This document shows positions 34,573-42,410 of a stretch of 64,000 nt of DNA, one piece after another (position 1 is the first letter of the stretch; each line of letters begins with the position of its first letter). This stretch comes from Planctomycetaceae bacterium (GTDB lineage: Bacteria; Planctomycetota; Planctomycetia; Pirellulales; Pirellulaceae). The stretch is from assembly GCA_020638995.1 (NCBI GenBank), contig JACKHM010000001.1, positions 2,604,001 to 2,668,000 on the forward strand, read 5' to 3'. A program made the position numbers and the translations under genes. A model generated the notes under the pieces. It had not been told where the DNA came from. It searched no databases and saw nothing but the letters and a program-made list of their open reading frames with translations.

Positions 34573-35503
34573 CTATTTCGTAGAAATCATGAGTAATAGT
34601 ACGCCCACCAAAGCCCTCTTTCTGATCCACCAAACCTTCGTTCACTTCTCGCCCTTCGTTCGTCGTAGAGATTCCGAAACTGAAGAAACGGCAGCGGTTT
34701 TTGAAGTTTTCTAATACATCGAGCAATAATTGATCCAGGGCATGCAACCGACGTCCTTCGGCAGTACTGCTAATATATTGTGCGTGTGCGACCAATTCGG
34801 TTTCATAGGTAACTACACCCGCAATTACACTTCCTTCGAGCATAGCGACGTGCAGTTTGATCTCGTTTGAAAATCGGCTTTTAAGCAACAAAATCTCATC
34901 GAGAGAATGAGTTGCACCAGTATTGTGACGCTTACTGAGGTTTTCTCCTAAGACATTCCAAAACGCGGGGAACTGAGAGGAATCAATCTCGACAACAATT
35001 CCCGATCGCTTCGACTTTGCGGCGCCGCGACTTCTTCGAGCGTGAACTCTAGCAGACCTGCCGTATTCCAGTACCGTGTTCAAGTCTCGACGAACCAACC
35101 TCCCACCTTCGAGAAAAAGGCAATACAAGTCTTCATCCGACGGATTGCGATGGTAAATCCTTGGAATTGACTTGTAAAGGATCTTGCGGCAATTCGACTG
35201 TTTGGCAAAATCCTTGGCTAGTCGCAACATGTCCCGCACGTGAGTTAGTCTCGCCTCGGGCAATGTAAGAATTCCACCGAACGTCAAACCGCCGTGCGAG
35301 ATAAGCGTATCTTCGTGGCGAGACATCGGCAGACAGCCGATAGGATTTGCACCCTTGCGAAACAACACCGAGGCGTCAGTAAATCGAAGTTTATGGTATT
35401 CCAAATAATTTCGTTGAAACTGAAACAGTCCATTGCGTGCTTTGGAAACAATGTCGTCCCAAGTCGCTCGAAGTTGTTGGTCAAAGAGTTCTAAGGTGAT
35501 CAT
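34565..35503 (-). CDS. GNAT/FemAB-like N-acyltransferase
   Basis: This 312-residue protein resembles GNAT-fold acyltransferases of the FemAB kind found in capsule and O-antigen clusters. The N-terminal half includes FQFQRNYLEYHKLRFTDASV and GCLPMSRHEDTLISHGGLTF. The acceptor half holds RHNTGATHSLDEI, GSVIAGVVTYETE and HALDQLLLDVLENF. The length and layout suit two tandem GNAT domains, but the acetyl-CoA loop is not obvious. It could acylate the amino sugar made by FdtA/FdtB. It overlaps the gene upstream by four bases (ATGA) and fdtA by eight, so it is clearly part of the operon. Confidence 0.75.
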   Translation of the reverse strand: MITLELFDQQLRATWDDIVSKARNGLFQFQRNYLEYHKLRFTDASVLFRKGANPIGCLPMSRHEDTLISHGGLTFGGILTLPEARLTHVRDMLRLAKDFAKQSNCRKILYKSIPRIYHRNPSDEDLYCLFLEGGRLVRRDLNTVLEYGRSARVHARRSRGAAKSKRSGIVVEIDSSQFPAFWNVLGENLSKRHNTGATHSLDEILLLKSRFSNEIKLHVAMLEGSVIAGVVTYETELVAHAQYISSTAEGRRLHALDQLLLDVLENFKNRCRFFSFGISTTNEGREVNEGLVDQKEGFGGRTITHDFYEIDV

Positions 35504-36426
35504 GGTTCATCCATAATAGCTGCGCCAAATCCTTCGCGACCGAAGTCATTGCCATTATAAAAGCACCATGTCTGTTCGTTTATCCGGGTCACGACGGCGT
35601 ACATAATTGCCTTCGAATCCCAGCCAGAATCCGAAACATCGAGATTGAGATCTTCGTCCATCCGTCGCCAACTTATGCCGTCGTTCGACTCCGCATAACC
35701 CAACCGATACTCTCCCCCGTGCGCTAGGCTTCGACGTGAGAAGAATAGCTGATATCGATCAACCGCCCTTACAACCCATGGTCTTCCGATCCCGTGTTCT
35801 TCATTGCCGAGTTTCATGCAGATTCGCCCGTTCCCTGACCAACACAAAGGATCGCGAGACTCAAGGTATCGCAATTCGTAAACGGGGCACTGTTTATTTG
35901 CGATCGTTGTCCATGTATCGCCGGCGACGTACCACATTCGATACACATCACCCTCGCGCAAGACACAAGGACCGCCTCGAAAAAACGCTTCGCCGGGAAG
36001 TCGGTCGAGCAAGGGCGTCGGCGACACCCGAAAAAACTCACCTTGACCCCGCGTACGCACTGCTGCACCCGTAAAGAGACGATATCGGATTCGTGCGCAT
36101 AGCTCGAATCCAACATAGTACATGACTTGGTCGCCAGACGGCAGTGACACAACTGAACAGGCCATAACTCCGTTGTCATCGAACATCCCCGCCCGACCCA
36201 CGTCGAGAAGCGGCGATTGGTCTTCGACTACCCGCACATCAAAGGGATCTTTTAAGTCCAACGTGACAGACGCGGGTCGACCAACTCCATTGCGATCGCA
36301 CCGTGTCACAATAAACGAAATGGTCGTGTCATCGCTGGGAATCGGCGTCGGAGTTATCGCGCCATAACTAAACCATGGAGGGCAGCTTGTCGGTTGATAA
36401 ATCAGTCCCAGCTTACGCCATCTCAT
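35500..36426 (-). CDS. beta-propeller glycosidase-like protein of polysaccharide clusters
   Basis: This 308-residue protein has repeated blade-like beta stretches (DQVMYYVGFELCARIRYRLF, VYRMWYVAGDTWTTI, RYQLFFSRRSLAHGGEYRLG, QTWCFYNGNDFGREGFG), matching the five-bladed fold of GH43- and GH130-type proteins often annotated as glycosylase in O-antigen clusters. It begins MRWRKLGLIYQPTSCPPWF, as in those homologues. There is no signal peptide, so it would act in the cytoplasm. Neighbours on both sides overlap it by four bases (ATGA), which points to tight co-production. Enzymatic activity is not established for this kind of protein. Confidence 0.72.
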   Translation of the reverse strand: MRWRKLGLIYQPTSCPPWFSYGAITPTPIPSDDTTISFIVTRCDRNGVGRPASVTLDLKDPFDVRVVEDQSPLLDVGRAGMFDDNGVMACSVVSLPSGDQVMYYVGFELCARIRYRLFTGAAVRTRGQGEFFRVSPTPLLDRLPGEAFFRGGPCVLREGDVYRMWYVAGDTWTTIANKQCPVYELRYLESRDPLCWSGNGRICMKLGNEEHGIGRPWVVRAVDRYQLFFSRRSLAHGGEYRLGYAESNDGISWRRMDEDLNLDVSDSGWDSKAIMYAVVTRINEQTWCFYNGNDFGREGFGAAIMDEP

Positions 36427-37103
36427 GATTCAGGCATCTCGACATCAAAAAGCGCATAGGTCGTTGGGCTTGCTGGTGCCGCTTTCGAGCCCTTTAGCAA
36501 TGTGCCATCAGGAATGTCTTTTGTTACGCAGGCACCCGGCGATAACCAGACGTCGCGGCCGATCGTCAAGTTATTGGCGATTGTCGCATTAACGCCAAAG
36601 AAGCTGGAACTCTTGACCTTGCAGTACCCAGAAATCACGACATGAGATGAGATAAAGCAGTGGCTATCAATCGTACAATGGTGTCCGATGTGGTTTCCAC
36701 TCCAAAGGATCACGTTATCACCGATCGTCGTAAATGGCTGCACCACATTGTTTTCGAAGATAAAACAGTGTTCGCCCAGTTTTACATTGCGCCAAATAAA
36801 AGCTTTAGTGCTGATATAACTCGCGGGTCGGTAGCCGCGTTGCTTCATCTCGAGGTAGAGCCGAGTTCGGGTGCGGTTCAGCTTTCCGTAAACAATCGCC
36901 GCGAAGAAGTAATGCTCATCAGCTGGATACTCCGACGCTAGCGACTCTACATCTACTACGGGGAGATCGAACAAGCGATCCCGCTTTCTGTACTCTGCCT
37001 CAACGGCGAACGCTGTCGGATGAAATTCGGAGTCATAGCGAAAGTATTCGTATGCGATTTCGGCAAAGGCGCTGTCGCCTACGATGATTAGGGGCTTATT
37101 CAT
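36423..37103 (-). CDS. NeuD-like left-handed beta-helix acyltransferase
   Basis: This 226-residue sugar O/N-acyltransferase has a Rossmann-like N-terminal part (PLIIVGDSAFAEIAYEYFRY) and a hexapeptide-repeat helix from about 95 on (IGDNVILWSGNHIGHHCTID, HVVISGYCKVKSSSFFGVNA, IANNLTIGRDVWLSPGACVT). The conserved catalytic His is in the GHHCT region. Such enzymes acetylate amino sugars or sialic acids, so it may act as an FdtC/QdtC partner making the N-acetyl sugar. It overlaps the next gene by four bases (ATGA). Confidence 0.88.
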   Translation of the reverse strand: MNKPLIIVGDSAFAEIAYEYFRYDSEFHPTAFAVEAEYRKRDRLFDLPVVDVESLASEYPADEHYFFAAIVYGKLNRTRTRLYLEMKQRGYRPASYISTKAFIWRNVKLGEHCFIFENNVVQPFTTIGDNVILWSGNHIGHHCTIDSHCFISSHVVISGYCKVKSSSFFGVNATIANNLTIGRDVWLSPGACVTKDIPDGTLLKGSKAAPASPTTYALFDVEMPES

Positions 37104-37125
37104 GTGATCGAGTTGCGCTTTCTTT

Positions 37126-37893
37126 TCACGGTCGAACGATCAGGATGTCTTCTCGCCGATTCGCCATCGGTAAATTGGGATCTTGCGGCATGATGAATGC
37201 ATGAAAGCCTGCGCTTCGCGCTCGATTCACCAACGCCATAACTATCGAGTCGTCCAGCAAATTGGGCGTAAGCTGAAACGGTTCAATTTGTGGATTCGAA
37301 GTCGAGTTCGTGAATTCGCGATGAGAACGCGCACCGGTTTCCGAGTAGAAAAACCGATCTCTCATGCTACGATTGGGAATGTCCCCAAGCAAACATCGAC
37401 CGCCAGGTGCGAGCAAAGCCAGGCAGGCATCGAGGAATGAGAATAGCGATCCTTCGATGAACACGTATTGGATTACACTATAGACCAGGATGCTTTGCAT
37501 CTGACCCTTGTTAGTTTGAATGAACGCATCGCAATCACTGGGAAATTCTCCCGCGAACTTTCGGACCGAATCGTGGGCAGTAATGGCGTCCAACATTTCT
37601 TCTGAATCGATTAGCGCCAAGTGCTGATTGAGCTGAGCGGCATTCTGAATGAGATGATGAGCAAGATCTCCGCATCCACAGCCAATATCAAGAACCGTTG
37701 AACCAGGATCTTTAATTGCCGGTAATTTCGAGAGGATATCTCCGAAAATCAAACCCGTGAGACCATCGCGATATTCACGTGGAAAGCCGACCTTCTCGTT
37801 AGGCGTTAGGCGTTTGTCGTCCGCGCGGAGGCGAAAATCAGCGAAGGTCAGGTTGGCAAAACTCCGGTGATACTCAAGTCGTTCGTCGTTCAT
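37126..37893 (-). CDS. SAM-dependent class I methyltransferase
   Basis: This 255-residue Rossmann-fold methyltransferase carries motif I STVLDIGCGCGDLAHHL and post-I LALIDSEEMLDAI, followed by a loading region VYSVIQYVFI and LLAPGGRCLLGDI. Glycan clusters use such enzymes for O-methylated sugars or for capping the chain end, which can stop chain growth in ABC-dependent export. The ATG at 37893 is preferred over a GTG at 37902; neither has a strong ribosome site. It lies ten bases after the Wzt-type ATPase gene, between it and the acyltransferase. Confidence 0.88.
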   Translation of the reverse strand: MNDERLEYHRSFANLTFADFRLRADDKRLTPNEKVGFPREYRDGLTGLIFGDILSKLPAIKDPGSTVLDIGCGCGDLAHHLIQNAAQLNQHLALIDSEEMLDAITAHDSVRKFAGEFPSDCDAFIQTNKGQMQSILVYSVIQYVFIEGSLFSFLDACLALLAPGGRCLLGDIPNRSMRDRFFYSETGARSHREFTNSTSNPQIEPFQLTPNLLDDSIVMALVNRARSAGFHAFIMPQDPNLPMANRREDILIVRP

Positions 37894-37903
37894 TTGCCAC
37901 ACT

Positions 37904-39172
37904 TCACTGCGGTTTGGGTTTCATGGCAGACGGCTCAACTACACTATAGTTCCAGTCGAATCTGGGAGCAGTGATGCCCGGAAGCTGAGAGAAGTTGTTT
38001 CCCGCCGGCTCATGATGTATCCGAAATTGTACTGCCTGTTCGATCCGAGCTAGTATCGTTGATTGCGAGTCGCCGATAATCACCGACAGCAAGTACTCGC
38101 CACTGTTTAGAAAGTATCCCGGAATCGCAATTTCCAGTTGGTACTCTCCGATGCGTGATCCGTTCGGTTCCCGTATGACATCTCCCGAATGAAAGACTAC
38201 AACCCCATCGGCGGTAATTACTTCTAACGTAAAGTCTAACAGTAGTCGCCCGCGACGACAGTCGAAAGCGACTTGAACGGAGAATCCAGAACTGATCGTC
38301 GCAACCTTTAAACCTCCTGACGGGGCAACGGCGATCCGTGTGATTCGGACGTCGCTTGCATCATTCATTGTTTCGTCGGAACACCAAATCGTCGCGTGCC
38401 GTTCGACCGACGGTCCGGCGAGGTACTCATGAATTACCTCTGATGCCTTGCCCAGTCTTTTAACCTGCCCGCCATCTAACCAGACTGTTTGCGTAGAGAG
38501 GTTGGCAATCTGACTTAGGTCGTGGCTTACTAAGATGACAGCGCAACCAGAACATAATAGTTCTGTAATGCGTTTACCCGATTTGATTCGAAAATCGGCG
38601 TCACCAACCGCCAATACTTCATCGATAATCAGGACGTCGGGTCGAATTGTGGATGCAATCGCAAATCCCAATCGAACCTTCATACCGGAGCTGAAACTCT
38701 GCAATGGCATATCTAGAAATTCGCGGAGACCAGAAAAGTCGACGATCTCATCGAACGACGCGGCAATCTGCCTGGCAGAAAGTCCTAACACGGCGGCATT
38801 AACGTATATGTTCTCTCGGGCGGTCAGAATTGGATTGAAACCAGCCCCCAGTGCAATTAGTGCTCCGATGGTTCCGCGAAGCTGTATCTCACCGGTATCC
38901 GGTTTTATCAAGCCATTAATCATCTTCAAAAGTGTGGTCTTTCCCGCACCATTTCGCCCAATCAGTCCAAGGCACTCTCCTCGTCTCACTTCAAAAGTAA
39001 TATGGGAATTCGCCCAAAATTCGTCGTTCCGTAACGCTGGTTCCATTGGATGTTGAGCTTTGCGCAGCAGAAACTCGTCAGCAATGTCACACAGCCCGTA
39101 CCAGAGACCTTTGGCTAGACTGCGACAGTACTTCTTGCCAACATTGTGACAGTGAATCAGCCTTTCGGACAT
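37904..39172 (-). CDS. polysaccharide ABC exporter ATPase, Wzt type
   Basis: This 422-residue ATPase subunit belongs to the Wzt/TagH-like exporters of complete polysaccharide chains. Walker A is IGRNGAGKTTLLK (about 72-84), the signature is LQSFSSGMKVRLGFA, Walker B is VLIIDEVLAVGD, and the H-loop is VSHDLSQI. A C-terminal domain (about 270-390) matches the Wzt substrate-recognition beta-sandwich, so the exporter probably checks the chain end. The ATG at 39172 shares one base with the stop of the permease gene (TAATG), which indicates coupling. An in-frame extension to 39316 lies inside the permease gene and is not credible. Confidence 0.93.
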   Translation of the reverse strand: MSERLIHCHNVGKKYCRSLAKGLWYGLCDIADEFLLRKAQHPMEPALRNDEFWANSHITFEVRRGECLGLIGRNGAGKTTLLKMINGLIKPDTGEIQLRGTIGALIALGAGFNPILTARENIYVNAAVLGLSARQIAASFDEIVDFSGLREFLDMPLQSFSSGMKVRLGFAIASTIRPDVLIIDEVLAVGDADFRIKSGKRITELLCSGCAVILVSHDLSQIANLSTQTVWLDGGQVKRLGKASEVIHEYLAGPSVERHATIWCSDETMNDASDVRITRIAVAPSGGLKVATISSGFSVQVAFDCRRGRLLLDFTLEVITADGVVVFHSGDVIREPNGSRIGEYQLEIAIPGYFLNSGEYLLSVIIGDSQSTILARIEQAVQFRIHHEPAGNNFSQLPGITAPRFDWNYSVVEPSAMKPKPQ

Positions 39173-40086
39173 TACATACCCATTCGGGCAATGATGTGTG
39201 GCTTTGATACCCGCAATCCAAGAAACGCCACAAGTAATGTCAGTAAACTCACGACGAACCAGCATATCGTTGGCATCGCCCACTGAAGACTGCCAGTCAA
39301 TAGCACGTCGCGACATAGTGCGATTCCTGGTGTCAGTGGACTGTTCCTCACGATCGTCCCCAATGTCCCTGTTCCATCTGGGATCGGAAATACGACCGGT
39401 GCCGCGAACATCAAGAGTCCGAATAAGGGTACAAGGCCATATCGGACATCGTTGTAAAGCGCTCCGATTGGAGCTATCAGCATTCCGGCGGCAAACGCCT
39501 GAACCAAGACGGCACTCGCGGCAAGCGGAAATAGCAGGGCGGTTGGACCAAATTCGACACCGCGAACGAGTAACGACAAGACTACGAATCCCGACGTGAC
39601 GAAGAGGTTAAAGGCTGCTCTTGCTACGCCAGCGAGAATGAATGCCTCCACGCAGACGTTAAGCTTGACGAGCACCTCTCGGTTCTCATAGATCGTATCT
39701 GTCGGTGCCATCACAGTCGCGGTGAAGGCAGTCCATATCGCCGTACCTACAAAAACGAACTCAGGATAAGGGACGGAAGTTTTGGCCGTCACGATTCTTT
39801 GTTCGTTTAGTAAGTGCCACGCAAAAGCGGTCGCCAACGGTGGAAAAATCAGCCAAGCATAACCGAGCAAACTCTGGCGGAATTGCGCTCGTAGATCACG
39901 CAGGAACAAGATGAGTACAAGACTACGATTTCTTGCGATCTCGCTGACAATTGAGAGTACCAGGCGACCAGGGTGACGTAACACCCCTTCAGTGTTGTAG
40001 ATAGTGAGCGGCAATTCCAAGTCCGAGGAATCAGCACAGAATCTTGCACTTCCGCTTCCAGCTTCATTCAAGTCGCGCGTCGCCAT
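39172..40086 (-). CDS. polysaccharide ABC exporter permease, Wzm type
   Basis: This 304-residue ABC-2-family permease has an N-terminal amphipathic segment followed by about six membrane helices (FLRDLRAQFRQSLLGYAWLI, then hydrophobic spans from about 75 to 300). The start motif LRDLRAQFRQSLLGYAWLIF is typical for Wzm/RfbA-type permeases. With the overlapping Wzt gene it would move lipid-linked polysaccharide across the inner membrane. No Wzx/Wzy pair is visible in this window, so ABC-dependent export is the likely route for the glycan. Confidence 0.92.
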   Translation of the reverse strand: MATRDLNEAGSGSARFCADSSDLELPLTIYNTEGVLRHPGRLVLSIVSEIARNRSLVLILFLRDLRAQFRQSLLGYAWLIFPPLATAFAWHLLNEQRIVTAKTSVPYPEFVFVGTAIWTAFTATVMAPTDTIYENREVLVKLNVCVEAFILAGVARAAFNLFVTSGFVVLSLLVRGVEFGPTALLFPLAASAVLVQAFAAGMLIAPIGALYNDVRYGLVPLFGLLMFAAPVVFPIPDGTGTLGTIVRNSPLTPGIALCRDVLLTGSLQWAMPTICWFVVSLLTLLVAFLGLRVSKPHIIARMGM

Positions 40087-40105
40087 CAGGAGTCTGGACC
40101 TTCGA

Positions 40106-41731
40106 CTATTCGATTAATTCCGCATCTGGCTTAACCGACAGTAGCCAGTTACTCCACGCTCGCTGTGCGGCCTGCCAAGCCGGTTTCTCGACACGAACAT
40201 CTTCTACCACCAGCCCAAATCCTTCGGGCTTCCGGCTCATGAATCTTAGCCCATCACGGGCGGCACGGACTACACGGTGGTCGGGGTCGCTCAGCGCGAA
40301 AATGAGTGAAGGAGCGCTATTTAGATCTCGCACCGTCCCAAGTGTTCGAGCAGCGGTTAGTCTTGCCTGAAACGATCCGTTAATTATCATTCTCCGAAGC
40401 CGAATTAGCTGTTGCTCCCGTTGCTTTGAATCGTCGCTCAATACTAGCTTCTCGGGTACTTCCGAAACAAAATCGCTCTGTGGAGTCCCAGGGTCATCGA
40501 GCATCGCAAGCAAGTCAGTCACCGACTTGGAGGGGTCTGCGGTGACGACTTGGCCCTTGCTATTCACGCTCGCTGTCGATAGATCCGACCCTAAACCTTT
40601 GCCTCCGGTCAGGCGACCCTGTTCCAGCACGATGCGTGTGACGGTCTTCTTTGAAGATCGCATTAAGTATAAGACAGCGAAGGCAGTGTCGATTGATGGG
40701 CCCTGAGTACCGTGTTCCCAACTCCCATCCTTCTTCTGCTGTTTTCGCAAATAGTCTACTCCAGCGTTATACCAGCTTGGCTCCGGATCTTTGATCCCTT
40801 CGGCCAACTCGCGAAACGCCCAATATCGCTCGATCGCGTACATGTAATAGTACTGTTGATGTTTCTTCCCGAGATATGTGTTCTCTAGCGGAGCGCTTCG
40901 GTTCATCCAATTATTCCCATCCTTAACGGCGATTTGCCAAAGCCCCTGATCTACGGCGGATGCTTTGTCATCGCGACGTTCGATAACTGGTTGGATGGCT
41001 GGCGGGAGTTCAAGGCGTTTTTGCATCGTACGCGGGTCGGCCAAAAAACCGAGAAGTTCTCCGCACACGTATAAGCTGCCAACTCCCGCTCCTGTCATCG
41101 AAGCAGAAAAGTCACTCTGATTAATCCGAGTGAATGTTCCAGGATCGGTACCCTGGTACGCGAAGCTTCCGTTGGGGGCCTGTGTTCGAATCAACCAGTT
41201 ACAGACCCTTTCGACGGTCGTGCTACCGACGTTTATTCCCTGACGGTGCGCCATCCACATGCCGAGGCAGGCGTACTGCGTCTGCGATGTATCACCGGTT
41301 GGATAATTCGGGTACGTCCAAGCGCCGCTTGAATGTTGACGGTTGTAAATAGCCTCTAACAGGGCTTCGATTTCGGGCCTATACGCTTGCGGATCAAGTG
41401 TGCCTAGAAAGATAAGCGCTATTCCAAGGCTATAGTTTGCATGGCCGTCCTTAGCGAAGCCCTTTTTGGCTTCTTCTCTCGTCTGCTCGATCGCCTTCTT
41501 CACCAGGGGGTGCTGTGGGTTCCCGGTACTCGCGTAACACGCGAGTGCGCAGATGCACACACCTCCGAGATATTCGTCGTCGTGGTGTTTACCGAAGTTA
41601 CTCTCAATGAACGCTTGTCCCCGCGCAACCATCGCCTGGACTTCTTTACTTTCGGGCGTATAGGCGTGTGTATCGGCGCTCGTGCTGAAGACAACGAGGA
41701 CAGCCATCGCAATGGGAAGGGTTCGTTTCAT
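40106..41731 (-). CDS. exported prenyltransferase/squalene-cyclase-like repeat protein with HEAT-like tail
   Basis: This 541-residue exported protein has signal peptide MKRTLPIAMAVLVVFSTSAD (cut near THA). Residues about 30-400 are alpha/alpha-barrel repeats like those of prenyltransferase and squalene-hopene cyclases: GKHHDDEYLGGVCICALACY, HSSGAWTYPNYPTGDTSQTQ and QQKKDGSWEHGTQGPSIDTA. No cyclase DxDD motif is seen, so catalysis is doubtful. The tail (LTAARTLGTVRDLNSAPSLI, DPDHRVVRAARDGL) looks like HEAT repeats. The ATG at 41731 has GGAG six bases upstream; an ATG at 41743 is also in frame. It lies 20 bases before the permease gene and may be transcribed with it. Confidence 0.8.
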   Translation of the reverse strand: MKRTLPIAMAVLVVFSTSADTHAYTPESKEVQAMVARGQAFIESNFGKHHDDEYLGGVCICALACYASTGNPQHPLVKKAIEQTREEAKKGFAKDGHANYSLGIALIFLGTLDPQAYRPEIEALLEAIYNRQHSSGAWTYPNYPTGDTSQTQYACLGMWMAHRQGINVGSTTVERVCNWLIRTQAPNGSFAYQGTDPGTFTRINQSDFSASMTGAGVGSLYVCGELLGFLADPRTMQKRLELPPAIQPVIERRDDKASAVDQGLWQIAVKDGNNWMNRSAPLENTYLGKKHQQYYYMYAIERYWAFRELAEGIKDPEPSWYNAGVDYLRKQQKKDGSWEHGTQGPSIDTAFAVLYLMRSSKKTVTRIVLEQGRLTGGKGLGSDLSTASVNSKGQVVTADPSKSVTDLLAMLDDPGTPQSDFVSEVPEKLVLSDDSKQREQQLIRLRRMIINGSFQARLTAARTLGTVRDLNSAPSLIFALSDPDHRVVRAARDGLRFMSRKPEGFGLVVEDVRVEKPAWQAAQRAWSNWLLSVKPDAELIE

Positions 41732-41905
41732 CATCGACTCCATTTACCCAGACACCTCCAACGATGGAAGATTCCGACAAATCGGTTTCCAATCGTGTAA
41801 CCTCCCACTGCGATTGATCCTAATTTCCACCGCTATTGGTGTCAACGCAGTTCACTTCAGAACCTGTTTCCTAGTCTGCCTTTACGGCAACAACTAAATT
41901 CCTGC

Positions 41906-42121
41906 CTACCACAAAGTATAAATAAACGGTGCTGCCGCTGTCCCGCTCAGCATGACGAGTAAACCCATCAGCAACAGGACGAGAATAATCGGAGTTAGCC
42001 ACCACTTCTTGTTGTGAACCAAAAAGTCCCAGAACTCCGCTATCAACCCTGGGTCCTGCTCTTCGGCGATCTTGATGAATTCACTCGACTCCTCACGTTC
42101 GTGCTCTCGATGGTTGGCCAT
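41906..42121 (-). CDS. DUF5989 small membrane protein
   Basis: This 71-residue protein has an acidic, soluble N-terminal half ending in EEQDPGLIAEFWDFLVHNKK and one membrane helix (TPIILVLLLMGLLVMLSGTA). The pattern EFWDFL-HNKKWWL-P with a terminal GTAAAPFIYTL matches DUF5989, a family often found near SxtJ-like and carbamoyltransferase genes and other exported-glycan loci. Its function is unknown. It is the last gene of the polysaccharide region; neither SxtJ nor a carbamoyltransferase is in the window. Confidence 0.8.
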   Translation of the reverse strand: MANHREHEREESSEFIKIAEEQDPGLIAEFWDFLVHNKKWWLTPIILVLLLMGLLVMLSGTAAAPFIYTLW

Positions 42122-42324
42122 TAGGTGGGTTCCGAGTGAAAGAATCTACGATGCTTTGGGTCAGCTTCTCATCATAAGTCGAGCAAGGAACGACGCCAAT
42201 TGATGTCAAATTGACGGCCATAGTTAATGTAAGGGAGGCCCGTGTCCCTAGCGAATTCACCGATTCTATGCCCGAAGGCGAGCGTGGCCCTATGGTTGCG
42301 GCGCTTCCGGGCCGATAATGATTA

Positions 42325-42353
42325 TTGAACAGATCGATGCATCTTGATAAGAT
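42325..42353 (+). promoter_or_regulatory. possible sigma-70-like promoter with overlapping inverted repeat
   Basis: TTGAAC (42325-42330) and TAAGAT (42348-42353) are separated by 17 bases, matching four of six bases at each consensus box. CTTGAT-AAG-ATCAAG overlaps the second box and could be an operator. It lies about 60 bases before the DUF1501 pair. The rest of the 289-base gap (42122-42410) holds nothing else I can name. Confidence 0.35.
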
Positions 42354-42410
42354 CAAGCAGGCCCACCGAAGTCAAGTTGCGTTCCTCCACCAGGAACAGG
42401 AGCTTCCATC

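Noticed and set aside
39173..39316. 48-residue extension of the Wzt-type ATPase
   Set aside because: It overlaps the permease gene; the TAATG joint and the conserved start favour 39172.
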